Assembly: GCA_945833775.1 (NCBI GenBank)
Contig: CAMAGI010000001.1
Span: 31,665 to 95,664 of the forward strand
DNA: 64,000 nt
Reading direction: 5' to 3'
DNA from: an uncultured Lachnospiraceae bacterium
Lineage (GTDB): Bacteria; Bacillota; Clostridia; Lachnospirales; Lachnospiraceae
In this document: positions 47,102 to 56,727 of the stretch, piece after piece
Position numbering within the stretch: the first letter of the stretch is position 1
Layout: each line of letters starts with the position of its first letter
Translations under genes and position numbers: made by a program
The notes under the pieces: model-generated
The model's input: only the letters and a program-made list of their open reading frames with translations
Databases searched by the model: none
What the model was told of the DNA's origin: nothing

Positions 47102-48466
47102 CTAATTTTTGAAGCTGTGGATGGGTGCAGGGATTCTTCCGCCGCGGTTCACAAACGCGTCGCAGGAGAAGGGATTGACGGGCATGATGGGCGCATGACC
47201 CAAAAGTCCGCCGAACTCAACATTCTCTCCGACACCTTTACCGATTACCGGAATAATGCGCACTGCGGTTGTCTTCTGATTGACCATGCCGATCGCCATC
47301 TCATCTGCTATGATTCCGGAGATTGTCGTTGCCTTGGTATCCCCGGGAATCGCAATCATATCCAGTCCTACGGAGCACACGCAGGTCATCGCCTCCAGCT
47401 TTTCAAGGGTCAGTGCACCTGCCGTCACCGCGTCAATCATTCCCTGATCTTCACTCACCGGAATGAAAGCACCGCTCAATCCGCCCACATAAGAGGAAGC
47501 CATTACACCGCCCTTTTTCACCTGGTCATTCAAAAGGGCGAGGGCTGCCGTTGTTCCGGGTGCCCCGGCATATTCCAGGCCGATCTCACACAGAATGTCT
47601 GCAACAGAGTCACCGATCGCCGGTGTGGGAGCAAGGGAAAGATCCACGATTCCGAAAGGAACATTCAGCATCTTGGACGCCTCCTGCGCAACCAGCTGAC
47701 CCACACGGGTCACCTTGAAGGCAGTCTTTTTAATGGTCTCGCACAGCACCTCAAAATTCTCGCCGCGCACCTTTTCCAGTGCGGTCTTGACAACACCGGG
47801 ACCACTGACCCCCACATTGATAATCTTGTCTGCCTCGGTAACACCGTGAAAAGCACCTGCCATGAACGGGTTATCATCCGGCGCATTGCAGAATACCACC
47901 AGCTTTGCACATCCCAGGGAATCCTCCTCTTTGGTATACTCTGCGGTCTGGAGGATCATCTCTCCCATCAGCTTAACCGCATCCATGTTGATACCGGTTC
48001 GGGTGGATCCCAGATTCACGGAACTGCACACTCGCTCCGTGGTGGAAAGCGCAAGCGGAATGGATCGGATCAACAGTTCATCTGCAGGGGTCATGCCTTT
48101 GCTTACCAGAGCGGAATAGCCTCCGATGAAATTCACGCCAACCTCGTGTGCCACCCTATCCAGGGTCTTCGCAATGCTCGCAAAATCTTCCACGGTCCTG
48201 CAGGCAGCACCGCCGATCAGTGCAATGGGAGTCACGGAAATTCTCTTATTGACAATGGGAATACCGAACTCGCGGGAAATCTCCTCTCCTGTTTTTACAA
48301 GATCCTTCGCCGCCTCATATATTTTTGTATAAATCTTTTCATTCAAACTCTCGAGATTGGAATCTATGCAATCCAAAAGGCTGATCCCCAGAGTAATGGT
48401 GCGCACATCCAGATTCTCTCTCTCGATCATCTCATTGGTCTCAATTACTTCATATTGATTGATCAT
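47102..48466 (-). CDS. DUF711/PFL family protein (UPF0210)
   Basis: 454 residues, a common Firmicute family without an assigned reaction. Glycine-rich stretches such as [41 protein letters not shown] and [17 protein letters not shown] are typical and suggest a glycyl-radical-like barrel fold, which is not proven. Always next to an ACT-domain gene, as here (54 bases). It carries [21 protein letters not shown] near the N-terminus. Confidence 0.92.
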   Translation of the reverse strand: MINQYEVIETNEMIERENLDVRTITLGISLLDCIDSNLESLNEKIYTKIYEAAKDLVKTGEEISREFGIPIVNKRISVTPIALIGGAACRTVEDFASIAKTLDRVAHEVGVNFIGGYSALVSKGMTPADELLIRSIPLALSTTERVCSSVNLGSTRTGINMDAVKLMGEMILQTAEYTKEEDSLGCAKLVVFCNAPDDNPFMAGAFHGVTEADKIINVGVSGPGVVKTALEKVRGENFEVLCETIKKTAFKVTRVGQLVAQEASKMLNVPFGIVDLSLAPTPAIGDSVADILCEIGLEYAGAPGTTAALALLNDQVKKGGVMASSYVGGLSGAFIPVSEDQGMIDAVTAGALTLEKLEAMTCVCSVGLDMIAIPGDTKATTISGIIADEMAIGMVNQKTTAVRIIPVIGKGVGENVEFGGLLGHAPIMPVNPFSCDAFVNRGGRIPAPIHSFKN

Positions 48467-48520
48467 GTTTATGTGTCCTCTCCTTCGCCGTCTCTTTGCA
48501 AAAATCGGATATACCCGGTA

Positions 48521-48793
48521 TTAAATGCGGTGCATGGAATCAAAGATCTCTTCCTTCTGGCACTTAATAACGACGCCGATCTGCTGTCCGATCGCTGCCA
48601 GCTCGTCGGCCATATCCCCGAACGACTTGGGAGTATTGTTGGTGTCCACGATCATCATCATATTAAAATATCCCTGTACAATAGTCTGGGAAATATCCAG
48701 AATATTGATATCGTTTTCTGCCAGATAGGTACATACCTTGGCAATAATGCCCACTGTGTCTTTGCCAACTACCGTAATGATTGTTTTCTTCAT
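48521..48793 (-). CDS. ACT-domain protein (UPF0237)
   Basis: 90-residue single ACT domain (KKTIITVVGKDTVGIIAKVCTYLAENDINILDISQT). ACT domains bind amino acids or other small ligands. It precedes DUF711 in one operon and is likely its regulator or partner; the ligand is unknown. GAGGAG precedes the ATG. Confidence 0.95.
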   Translation of the reverse strand: MKKTIITVVGKDTVGIIAKVCTYLAENDINILDISQTIVQGYFNMMMIVDTNNTPKSFGDMADELAAIGQQIGVVIKCQKEEIFDSMHRI

Positions 48794-48882
48794 GTCTTTC
48801 TCCTCATCCCTGTTTTCTTTCTATTTTCTGTAACTCTGCCAAGCAGAGCCATGCGCTTTACGTTTGCTTCTCTAACGCATCC

Positions 48883-48912
48883 ATTATACATTACCCCCGC
48901 ACAGAATGTCTA
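48883..48912 (-). promoter_or_regulatory. Promoter of ACT-DUF711
   Basis: On the minus strand TAGACA (48907-48912), an 18-base spacer and TATAAT (48883-48888). The -35 box overlaps the stop codon of the upstream WalJ-like gene. Confidence 0.7.
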
Positions 48913-49710
48913 GAGCAGTTCGACAATCGGCGACATTTCGCTTCTGGGCGCCACGAGCATGCGGAAATCATCCGCCCGATATGGATTGTCCCCCATTGTA
49001 ATCTCCATTCGAACCGCCTCATAAGCAAGCTCCGGAAGATTGTTTTCTTTCGATAGATGTCCCAGAAGGATGGTCTGCAGCTTGTCATGGAGTATCCTGG
49101 AGAGAAGTCTCCCGGAATTCTCATTGGACAAATGCCCCCGGTCTCCCAGAATGCGCTGCTTTAAATAATATGGATAGGGACCTACCTGAAGCATATTCAC
49201 ATCGTGATTTGCTTCGATCAAAAGTGCATCCATTCCCTTTAAGCATTCCGCGGTATAATCATTGTAGCAGCCAAGGTCCGTACAGATTCCCACCCGTTTG
49301 TCACCGTATGCAATACGATACGCCACCGGCTGTGCGGCATCGTGCGAGATCTGCATGGGCGCGATCACAAGATCCTTGATCGTGAACTTCTCATCCTCAT
49401 GTATTTCATGGAAAAGATCATCCTCCAGTTTACCCGTTCCGTTCATCCTGCGCAGGGCGTTTATCGTCCCCCGTGTCGCATAGATCGGAACACCGTATTT
49501 TCTGGCGATTACACCGAGTCCGCTCACATGATCCGCGTGTTCATGCGTGATCAGAATGCCGTCCAGTTCCGAACCGGCAATGCCCAGCTTGGCAAGCCCC
49601 ATTTCCACCCGTTTCCCGCTGATTCCCACATCCACGAGGATATGGGTTGCATCGCTTCCCGCGTAAATACAGTTTCCGCTGCTTCCGCTGGCTATACTGC
49701 ACAATCTCAT
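48910..49710 (-). CDS. Metallo-beta-lactamase-fold hydrolase (WalJ/YycJ-like)
   Basis: 266 residues. MRLCSIASGSSGNCIYAG at the start and the metal-binding THEHADHVSGLG (about residues 56-67), with H in LGHLSKENN later, match the YycJ/WalJ family. In Bacillus the gene belongs to the walRK operon; here it follows an FtsA-like gene and no walRK is in view. Exonuclease activity is reported for related proteins. Its ribosome binding site is weak. Confidence 0.92.
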   Translation of the reverse strand: MRLCSIASGSSGNCIYAGSDATHILVDVGISGKRVEMGLAKLGIAGSELDGILITHEHADHVSGLGVIARKYGVPIYATRGTINALRRMNGTGKLEDDLFHEIHEDEKFTIKDLVIAPMQISHDAAQPVAYRIAYGDKRVGICTDLGCYNDYTAECLKGMDALLIEANHDVNMLQVGPYPYYLKQRILGDRGHLSNENSGRLLSRILHDKLQTILLGHLSKENNLPELAYEAVRMEITMGDNPYRADDFRMLVAPRSEMSPIVELL

Positions 49711-49725
49711 GTCGTTTCTCGCTTT

Positions 49726-51771
49726 CTATTTCCAGTAAATATCGATGCGGTCTCCCTGCTTAAGCCGGGCCATGTAGTCGGCGTTCACTCCGTTTAAAAG
49801 CGTGACAATGGAACGCCCACCGGAGGCCTTCAGGTCAAATTCGATAAAGTCAAATACATCCACAAAGACATATTCTGTTTTTCCTGTGAGGGTAACCGGC
49901 TTCTGATTGATGATCACATCCATGGCAATGGGTTCTGATGCCGTCAGCTCGTCATCCTGTTGCGGGTCCGGCTCATCCTCATTGTCAAGGGACTGCTCGT
50001 AAACATCTCCTGTCGCAGGGAATTCCATATCCCAGCTCACGGTGAAATTCTCATAAACCCTGGTATCCGGCTTTGCTGCAGTATCGTTGACGCGAATGTC
50101 TCCGCCCATGGGAATATCCAGAAATCCTGCAATTTCCTCCACTGTATAATAATTGCGAATCTGAATATCGTCTCCTTCGTGCACCATGTAAAATTCGTAT
50201 TCCCGGGTGCCGTTTACCTCTGCCGTCTTGGGTAATTCCACCCGCTTCCCGTTCACTGCAATATGTAACTGTTCGCCCATCTCGGCCAGCTTCCCCAGTT
50301 CTAATTCGGCAGGTGCTCCCGCCGTTGAAGCAATCACTTCGATGCGATCCGAATTGTGGATCTGTGTGTAGAGATCCGCATTTTCACCGTTCACGCGGAT
50401 CACCGCTGCCTCTCCCTGAGATCCACGGATCATTCTGCTTCTTCCATTAACTGTAAAGGTCAACGCACATCCACGCTTGGGGAAGAGGTCTTCATTGGCA
50501 AACTGCGCCTGTACCGCCGCGTCTGCAACCGAAAGGCGTCCGTTGTCATACAGCTTCACACGTTCTTTGTTAAACTCCGCGTAGATAAAGCTGTTACTCT
50601 GCTCATAATAGCTCAAGCAGATCCCAATGGGCGTTACCATGAGGGAATCCCTGCTCGCGTCCTCCACTTCAAAGAGGATATTCTGCATGACCTCCTCTCC
50701 TCGGATTACGACACGCTCTTTGACGATACCGAGCTCCGCAGCCAATTTCTCAGTATATCCGGGAATCACTCCGCCGCCACCCACCACAAACACGGCGCTT
50801 ACTGCTTTGTCTCCGTTTAACTCTTTGATACATTCCGCCGCCATCTGTGCCATTCTGGAAATATTCTCATCCAGAAGCTCCAGGACCTGTTCGGAAGTAA
50901 TTGTCTGGGGTAGTCCAATGATATCCAGGTATTCGATCACATCCTTTACACCCACGGACCGCTTGATCTGCTCTGCGGTTTCAAAATCCACCAGACAATG
51001 CTGCACAATAACATCCGTGAGGCTGTCCCCGGCTAACGGAATCATTCCGTAGGCCGTGATTGTTCCCTCTTTCGTAATCGATATATCGCTGGTTCCTGCC
51101 CCCACATCCACAAGCGCCATATTCAACATACGGAACTTTTCCGGAATTGCCACCTGAATTGCCGCAATAGGCTCCAATGTCAGATTGGCAACATGAAGTC
51201 CTGCCATCTCTACCGCCTTGTATAACCCGTCCACCACATCATCCGGCAAAAATGTGGCAATCAGATCCATGGCAATCACCTTTGCCTTATGCCCTTCCAG
51301 ATTGCCGATCTGATAGCCGTTCATATAGTACCGCATGGGCGTGTACCCCACGCAGTAAAACTTCATCTCTGTATCATCGGTTTTTACAAATTCTTCGTAG
51401 GCTCTCTCAACGCCCAGGGTAGACAGGGAATATACATCCTCGTCCGTCACTTCCCGATCTCTGTCGAAGGTCTCCTCCACATGAGTGGTCACAGTGCGCA
51501 GAACACGTCCTGCAGCAGCGATACACACTTCCGTAAGCTCCTTGTTCAGATCCTCCTCCAGTTGTTTTCTGACCTGTACAATGGTTTCGCTGACCTTACC
51601 GATATCATGAATCTGTCCGTCCAGCATGGCTCTCGTCTCATGTTCCTTGCTGCGAACCGCCAGCACATGAAACTTACCGTTGTTCAGATAACCGACCGTG
51701 CCCACAATACTGCGGGTTCCGATGTCCAGTCCAAACACAAGTTGTCCCTGACTCTCTCTCACTCCAGCCAT
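49726..51771 (-). CDS. FtsA-like actin-fold ATPase with large C-terminal extension
   Basis: 681 residues against about 420 for classical FtsA. The first 390 carry the actin/FtsA fold: phosphate-1 motif VFGLDIGTRSIVGTVGY (about 12-28), phosphate-2 ALVDVGAGTSDISI (about 219-232) and adenosine motif VVGGGGVIPGYTEKL. An SHS2-type 1C subdomain lies between. The last 280 residues contain about three or four copies of a beta-rich unit, e.g. LTFTVNGRSRMIRG and VIINQKPVTLTGKTEYVFVD ending IDIYWK. No C-terminal amphipathic membrane helix of FtsA is seen. Between coaE (13-base overlap) and the WalJ-like gene. Role unknown; division or envelope scaffolding is a guess. Confidence 0.88.
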   Translation of the reverse strand: MAGVRESQGQLVFGLDIGTRSIVGTVGYLNNGKFHVLAVRSKEHETRAMLDGQIHDIGKVSETIVQVRKQLEEDLNKELTEVCIAAAGRVLRTVTTHVEETFDRDREVTDEDVYSLSTLGVERAYEEFVKTDDTEMKFYCVGYTPMRYYMNGYQIGNLEGHKAKVIAMDLIATFLPDDVVDGLYKAVEMAGLHVANLTLEPIAAIQVAIPEKFRMLNMALVDVGAGTSDISITKEGTITAYGMIPLAGDSLTDVIVQHCLVDFETAEQIKRSVGVKDVIEYLDIIGLPQTITSEQVLELLDENISRMAQMAAECIKELNGDKAVSAVFVVGGGGVIPGYTEKLAAELGIVKERVVIRGEEVMQNILFEVEDASRDSLMVTPIGICLSYYEQSNSFIYAEFNKERVKLYDNGRLSVADAAVQAQFANEDLFPKRGCALTFTVNGRSRMIRGSQGEAAVIRVNGENADLYTQIHNSDRIEVIASTAGAPAELELGKLAEMGEQLHIAVNGKRVELPKTAEVNGTREYEFYMVHEGDDIQIRNYYTVEEIAGFLDIPMGGDIRVNDTAAKPDTRVYENFTVSWDMEFPATGDVYEQSLDNEDEPDPQQDDELTASEPIAMDVIINQKPVTLTGKTEYVFVDVFDFIEFDLKASGGRSIVTLLNGVNADYMARLKQGDRIDIYWK

Positions 51772-52364
51772 GTATATGCCTCCAGTCTCTTATCAATTGC
51801 CCGGAATGCACTTTCCAGGTCTTTGCTGTTGTCGATCACAAAATCACAGTTCCTGCGGAATTCTTCCTCGGAAAGCTGTTTCTCCATGATGTTCTCAATC
51901 TTCTTCAGGGAATAACCGCGACTCTCGGACAGACGTTTCTTACGCACACTGCGGTCGGCGTAAACATACCACATCTCATCCACATACCTGCCATACCCCG
52001 TCTCAATCAAAAGAGCTGCTTCCACAAAGAACAGTTCTACTTCGATATTTCCCTTGGCCTCTTCATACTTTCTCAACAAAAAATCCTGTACGGCGGGATG
52101 TACGATTGCATTCACCCCGTCTAAGAGAACCGGATCCGCAAAGATCCTGTCGGCCAGCGCCGTCTTATCAATCTCGCCGTCCGCTCCCACTATCTTTCTA
52201 CCGCAGAGAGCAACAAGCTTTTGAAAACATTCCGTCCCGGCTCGTTTTACCAAATGGGCAACCTCGTCCGCAAGGTAAATCTCACATTTATAGTGTCTGC
52301 CTATGTAGCGGAGGATCTCGGATTTTCCTGCTCCGATTCCTCCGGTTATTCCGATAAATTTCAT
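51759..52364 (-). CDS. coaE: Dephospho-CoA kinase
   Basis: Last step of CoA synthesis. 201 residues, P-loop GITGGIGAGKSEIL at residues 5-18; conserved YLADEVAHL and VNAIVHPAV follow. The end runs 13 bases into the FtsA-like gene; the start ATG is 1 base after the polA stop, as in the usual polA-coaE pair. Confidence 0.97.
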   Translation of the reverse strand: MKFIGITGGIGAGKSEILRYIGRHYKCEIYLADEVAHLVKRAGTECFQKLVALCGRKIVGADGEIDKTALADRIFADPVLLDGVNAIVHPAVQDFLLRKYEEAKGNIEVELFFVEAALLIETGYGRYVDEMWYVYADRSVRKKRLSESRGYSLKKIENIMEKQLSEEEFRRNCDFVIDNSKDLESAFRAIDKRLEAYTWLE

Positions 52365-55079
52365 TTACTTTGCCTCGTACCAGTTGGCTCCGGTATGCAG
52401 ATCCACCTCCAGGGTCACCGCCAGATCTGCCGCCGATCTCATATTGTCTGCCAAAATATCACGTACCGCATCCAGCTCATCTTCATAAGTTTCAAGGACC
52501 AGTTCGTCATGCACCTGCAGAATCAACCTGGATTTTAGCCCTGTATCCCTAAGCGCTTTCCAAACCCTGATCATTGCAATCTTGATGATATCCGCCGCCG
52601 TGCCCTGGATGGGTGAATTCATTGCCACACGTTCCCCGAAGGAACGCTGCATAAAATTCGAGGAGGACAGTTCCGGAATAGGTCGTCTTCTGCCAAACAT
52701 CGTAGTGATGTAACCATTCTCTTTGGCATCTGCCACCAGTTTGTCCAAGAATTCCTTAACCTTCGGATAGGTTGCAAAATACTGCTCGATATAGGCTGCG
52801 GCCTCCTTCGGAGTAATACTCAGATCCTGACTTAAGCCAAACGAACTGATACCATATACAATACCGAAATTGACAGCCTTGGCATTGCGTCTTTGCAGAT
52901 CCGTCACTTCCTCAAAGGGCGTGTGAAATACCTTGGATGCCGTGATGCGATGAATGTCCTCGTCCATGCGATAGGCTTCAATCAATTGTTCATCCCCGGA
53001 CATATGCGCCAGCACTCTCAGTTCAATCTGCGAATAGTCCGCATCCATAAGCACGCAGCCCTCTCTCGGGACAAACACCTTGCGCAGTTGCCTTCCAAGT
53101 TCCGTGCGCATGGGAATGTTCTGGAGATTCGGCTCCGTGGAGCTGATACGTCCCGTGGCTGTTATGGTCTGATTAAAATTGGTATGAATGCGCTCATCCG
53201 GTCCGATGTAGGCGGCAAGGCCGTCCGCATATGTGGATTTCAGTTTTGTCAGAGCGCGGTATTCCAGGATATCCTTTACAATGGGATGCTCCGCTGCCAG
53301 TTTCTCCAGCACATCCGCCGCCGTGGAGTAGCCCGTCTTGGTCTTTCTGCCGCCCGGAAGTTTAAGGGTTTCAAAGAGCACTTCTCCCAACTGTTTCGGA
53401 GAGTTGATATTGAATTCACATCCGGAAAGCGTATGGATTCTCTTCTCCAATTCCCGGATCTGACTGACAAGCGCATCTCCGTATGCCTTCAGTTCTTCAC
53501 GGCGCACCGCAACCCCTTCCCGCTCCATATCAAAAAGGACCAGGGATAAGGGCATCTCAATATCCGTCATCAGTGTCATCATACCGGATTTTTTCAGTTT
53601 GTCGGTGAGTACATCCCGGGCATTTCGGGCGGTCCATGCCGCATAACAATAGTATTCGGCAGCCTTCTTCGGATCCTCATCCAGAAGTTGCTTTACGGAT
53701 TTCTTCCCAAAGATCTCCGTACGCCCGGGCAGGATTTTTCCCAAATGCTCCGAGGCAATGCTGTCGATTTCATAATCATTCTTGAGCGGATTCAAAAGAT
53801 AGGCCGCAATCAGAATATCAAAATACCGTGATGTCGTCTCCGTGTCGAGAAACGCGTACTGGCCCTTGATCTGAAAGGTGGAAATCGGTGTACTGCGGCT
53901 CAACTGCAAAATACACTCCCGGATCCCGGGCAAGTCGGGATTTTGCTCAACGGCTGCCGGCGCAAAGAGAGTCAGCTGCTCATTTTCGTCCGGCAATTTT
54001 GTGCCGGGCTTTTCCGTCGCATAAAACCAGGTTTCCTCCTCTGTTGAGAGCGCCACCCCGAGAAGCCGCGCATTGTTATGCCCCCCTGTGAGCGCCAGAC
54101 TAAGACCGATTCCCCTCTCTCCCTGCGCCGCCGTCATTTTCGCCCGAAAGGTTTCAAAATCAGGAAGCATTCGAAAAGAATCCTTGAGATGCTCCTCCCC
54201 TGCACCATCCTGTGCTTCAAATCGGCTGAGCATATTTTTGAACTCTAAGCGTTTAAACAGTGCGTACGCCTCAGGCGTAAAATAATCCCGCGCTCCGGCT
54301 GTTTCACGATCCAATGCGATATCACAATCTGTTTTAATCGTTGCAAGCTCCCGGCTCAGTTCCGCCAGATTGCGGTTCTCCACCAGGGAATCCCGGACAC
54401 TCTTTTTGCTGATCTCATCGACATGTGCATAGATTTCTTCCAGGGACCCGTACTCTACCATCAGTGCGGTGGCTGTTTTCTCGCCAATCTTTGGAACACC
54501 CGGAATATTATCCGCCGTATCTCCCATCAATGCTTTCAATTCAATGAACTGCTTCGGCGTGACAAGGAGAGCCTTCTGTACATCTTCCGCATAATAATCT
54601 TCAATCTCCGTACCCGTCCGCTTGGTCTTTGGTATACGAATCTTGATGTGATCCGTGGCAATCTGCAAAAGATCACGGTCGCCGGAAACCAGTGAAACCT
54701 CCATACCCTCGGCCTCGGATTTCCTGGCCAAGGTGCCGAGGATATCATCAGCTTCTAACCCTGCCTTCTCATAAATCGGAACCTGCATTGCCCGCAGGAC
54801 ATCCTTCATAACGGGAACCTGTTCACGCAGTTCATCCGGCATTGCCTTTCTGGTTCCCTTATAGGCCTCATACATCTCATGACGAAACGTGGGGGCATGT
54901 ACATCAAATGCCACCGCAAGATACTCGGGCTTTTCTTCCTCGAGAATCTTGAACAGGATATTTAAAAATCCGTAAATTGCATTCGTGTGAAGTCCCTCTG
55001 CGTTCGTCAGGTCGGGTACCCCGTAGAATGCTCTGTTCAATATACTGTGTCCGTCGATCAGGACGAGCTTTTCTGCCAT
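52365..55079 (-). CDS. polA: DNA polymerase I
   Basis: 904 residues. 5'-3' exonuclease (1 to about 290) with LVLIDGHSILNRAFYG and the acidic EADDILGTLA; a middle domain resembling the 3'-5' exonuclease; and family A polymerase with MDADYSQIELRVLAHMSGD, RRNAKAVNFGIVYG and LQVHDELVLE. In the middle domain the catalytic FDTE of Exo I and the Y-x3-D of Exo III (here YAAWT) are lost, so proofreading is not expected. The ATG at 55077-55079 with AGGGGG is chosen over an earlier in-frame ATG. Confidence 0.97.
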   Translation of the reverse strand: MAEKLVLIDGHSILNRAFYGVPDLTNAEGLHTNAIYGFLNILFKILEEEKPEYLAVAFDVHAPTFRHEMYEAYKGTRKAMPDELREQVPVMKDVLRAMQVPIYEKAGLEADDILGTLARKSEAEGMEVSLVSGDRDLLQIATDHIKIRIPKTKRTGTEIEDYYAEDVQKALLVTPKQFIELKALMGDTADNIPGVPKIGEKTATALMVEYGSLEEIYAHVDEISKKSVRDSLVENRNLAELSRELATIKTDCDIALDRETAGARDYFTPEAYALFKRLEFKNMLSRFEAQDGAGEEHLKDSFRMLPDFETFRAKMTAAQGERGIGLSLALTGGHNNARLLGVALSTEEETWFYATEKPGTKLPDENEQLTLFAPAAVEQNPDLPGIRECILQLSRSTPISTFQIKGQYAFLDTETTSRYFDILIAAYLLNPLKNDYEIDSIASEHLGKILPGRTEIFGKKSVKQLLDEDPKKAAEYYCYAAWTARNARDVLTDKLKKSGMMTLMTDIEMPLSLVLFDMEREGVAVRREELKAYGDALVSQIRELEKRIHTLSGCEFNINSPKQLGEVLFETLKLPGGRKTKTGYSTAADVLEKLAAEHPIVKDILEYRALTKLKSTYADGLAAYIGPDERIHTNFNQTITATGRISSTEPNLQNIPMRTELGRQLRKVFVPREGCVLMDADYSQIELRVLAHMSGDEQLIEAYRMDEDIHRITASKVFHTPFEEVTDLQRRNAKAVNFGIVYGISSFGLSQDLSITPKEAAAYIEQYFATYPKVKEFLDKLVADAKENGYITTMFGRRRPIPELSSSNFMQRSFGERVAMNSPIQGTAADIIKIAMIRVWKALRDTGLKSRLILQVHDELVLETYEDELDAVRDILADNMRSAADLAVTLEVDLHTGANWYEAK

Positions 55080-55090
55080 CGAAATTCCCC

Positions 55091-55411
55091 CTACCATAAA
55101 ATCCACACCAATGCAACAGTCACTGCGGCAACTGCCGCAAACTCAAAAAGCGTGCCTATTTTCAAGCACTGGTTATTGCGATTTACCGTCTTCCATGCCT
55201 GTTCCATACGCAAATCCATCTCCCGCTGAAGGTCGAACGCTTCCCCTTCTTCCAGCCGTTGCATACCCTCTGTGACCAGGAACTGAATGGTCAGTTCTTC
55301 CTTGCAATTCTCACAGGAATCAGCATGCCTGCAAAAACTCTCCAACGTCACAAAATCCATCTTCTTTTGAATGAAATCGGGAATCATTTTTTCGAACTGC
55401 GTGCATTTCAT
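55091..55411 (-). CDS. Zinc-finger (HC2-type) single-span membrane protein
   Basis: 106 residues. The N-terminus has CTQFEKMIPDFIQKK and RHADSCENCKEEL, the H-x3-C-x2-C of anti-sigma-factor zinc fingers. A long helix and a C-terminal membrane span (about residues 83-105, FEFAAVAAVTVALVWILW) follow. No sigma factor is nearby, so an anti-sigma role cannot be claimed. The ATG at 55409-55411 with GGAGG is used; another ATG three codons earlier is too close to it. Confidence 0.85.
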   Translation of the reverse strand: MKCTQFEKMIPDFIQKKMDFVTLESFCRHADSCENCKEELTIQFLVTEGMQRLEEGEAFDLQREMDLRMEQAWKTVNRNNQCLKIGTLFEFAAVAAVTVALVWILW

Positions 55412-55456
55412 TCGGCACATCCTCCGGCTTTCTGATCAATACACATACTTAAAAAT

Positions 55457-55486
55457 AGTATAACACGTATTCCCATAAAAGTACAA
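55457..55486 (-). promoter_or_regulatory. Promoter of the zinc-finger gene and polA
   Basis: On the minus strand TTGTAC (55481-55486), an 18-base spacer and TATACT (55457-55462), just after the tRNA-Leu terminator. Confidence 0.6.
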
Positions 55487-55524
55487 CAAAAAGGAAGCGT
55501 CCATTCCAAATCATGAACGCTTCC
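55487..55524 (-). terminator. Terminator of the tRNA-Leu gene
   Basis: An 8-bp stem (GGAAGCGT with ACGCTTCC, 16-base loop) is followed by TTTTTG on the minus strand, 4 bases after the mature tRNA end. Confidence 0.88.
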
Positions 55525-55527
55525 GTA

Positions 55528-55610
55528 TGCAGGAGATGGGACTTGAACCCACACATAGTCACCTACGTCAGATTTTGAGTCTGATGCGTCTGCCATTCCG
55601 CCACTCCTGC
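55528..55610 (-). tRNA. tRNA-Leu (anticodon CAA)
   Basis: 83 bases on the minus strand. Acceptor arms GCAGGAG (55604-55610 side) and CTCCTGC pair perfectly, with discriminator A. The anticodon stem TCAGA/TCTGA holds the loop CTCAAAA, giving CAA for UUG leucine codons. A long class II variable arm and the T arm GTGGG-TTCAAGT-CCCAT are seen. No CCA is encoded. Confidence 0.95.
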
Positions 55611-55628
55611 GCTTGACAACAGATGTAT

Positions 55629-55656
55629 ATTATCACAGCAGCTTTCTTGTTGTCAA
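55629..55656 (-). promoter_or_regulatory. Promoter of the tRNA-Leu gene
   Basis: On the minus strand perfect TTGACA (55651-55656), a 16-base spacer and GATAAT (55629-55634), about 20 bases before the mature tRNA. Confidence 0.82.
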
Positions 55657-55665
55657 CCAAATCTT

Positions 55666-56715
55666 TTATAAAACCTTTTTCATCTGAATTCTGATTTCAT
55701 TGTTGCAAAATCTTACATCCGCCATACTTCCCACAATAAGGGGCATCATGGGTGGCAGATGTCCGATGTCGAGATCCATGATAACAGGAAGCCCCAGATC
55801 ACCCAGCACTCCCAGTACCGCCTGATATTGGTCCAGTCCGAAGATCTCCTGTCCGAAGGTGCCGGGACGTCCGATGAGAAATCCTCTGGCATTCCGAAAC
55901 CACCCTGCTTCCTTGAGCTGCCAGAGGGCTCTTCGTATGGCAAACACATTGAGGTCGCAAGCCTCCAGGAACCATACAATCCCATCCTCCCTGTACTTGT
56001 GCACAAACTCCTCCACATGATCAAAACGGGTACCGCAGATATTGACCAGCACGTCCAGGCATCCCCCGAGAAGTCTTCCGCTCATCCGAAGTGTTTCTCC
56101 CTCCGTAAGCATATTCCGTCCGTTCGGATAGGCGAAGCTGATTCTCTTCTCCTCCACCTTGTAGGGAAGCAGTGGATTCTCTTCACACTTCTGGCGTTCC
56201 TTCTCCCAGAGATCGTATCCGCAAACAGTATCCCGTTCCCCGGTCAGAATCTGAAGTGCATCCATAACCGATTCATGCCAGGGTTCCATTCCGAAGGTAC
56301 CGGCACAGGGTCCGTACACCGCAGCTGTGTCACAAAGCGTTGTCAGAAGGAAAACCATGTTTGTATTGTCGGAATATCCCATATACCATTTTGGCTTCGC
56401 CTGCGCGATCCTTGTAAAGTCCACTGCGGAAATTGTCTCGTTCATCAGTTCTCCGCCGCCGCAGGAAATCAGCACATCATTCTGAGAACGCGAATACCAG
56501 GTCTCCAGCTCTTCTGCGCAGGCCTTGGGGGAATTGCTGATTCCGATTCCTTCAGCTGCGTAGCAATTAGGCCCCAGATCCAGGGAATATCCCATTTCTT
56601 TCAGAATCTTCTGGGCGTTTTGAAAAGCACTCTTGTAAGGTTCGGTAGCACAGCCCAGGGACGGTGCCACAAATCCTATTGTGCCGCCCGGGTGAAGGTT
56701 CTCCGGATAACGCAT
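55666..56715 (-). CDS. LD-carboxypeptidase family protein (peptidase S66)
   Basis: 349 residues of the S66 family, serine peptidases acting on muropeptides or microcin-like conjugates. The nucleophile elbow is in WYMGYSDNTNMVF (serine at about residue 115) and the glutamate/histidine partners appear as WFLEACD and DIGHLPPMMPL. No signal peptide is seen, so it is cytosolic, consistent with muropeptide recycling. 12 bases after lysA, which makes lysine from the same diaminopimelate cell-wall unit; both may be co-transcribed. AAGGAG precedes the ATG. Confidence 0.92.
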   Translation of the reverse strand: MRYPENLHPGGTIGFVAPSLGCATEPYKSAFQNAQKILKEMGYSLDLGPNCYAAEGIGISNSPKACAEELETWYSRSQNDVLISCGGGELMNETISAVDFTRIAQAKPKWYMGYSDNTNMVFLLTTLCDTAAVYGPCAGTFGMEPWHESVMDALQILTGERDTVCGYDLWEKERQKCEENPLLPYKVEEKRISFAYPNGRNMLTEGETLRMSGRLLGGCLDVLVNICGTRFDHVEEFVHKYREDGIVWFLEACDLNVFAIRRALWQLKEAGWFRNARGFLIGRPGTFGQEIFGLDQYQAVLGVLGDLGLPVIMDLDIGHLPPMMPLIVGSMADVRFCNNEIRIQMKKVL

Positions 56716-56727
56716 CCTTTCTTCTCC

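Noticed and set aside
47117..48913. A 598-codon open frame on the plus strand opposite DUF711 and the ACT gene
   Set aside because: It lies entirely antisense to two well-recognised proteins, has an odd composition rich in His, Cys and Ser, and no ribosome binding site.
55612..55665. A second tRNA next to tRNA-Leu
   Set aside because: Only a promoter is found there; no cloverleaf can be formed.
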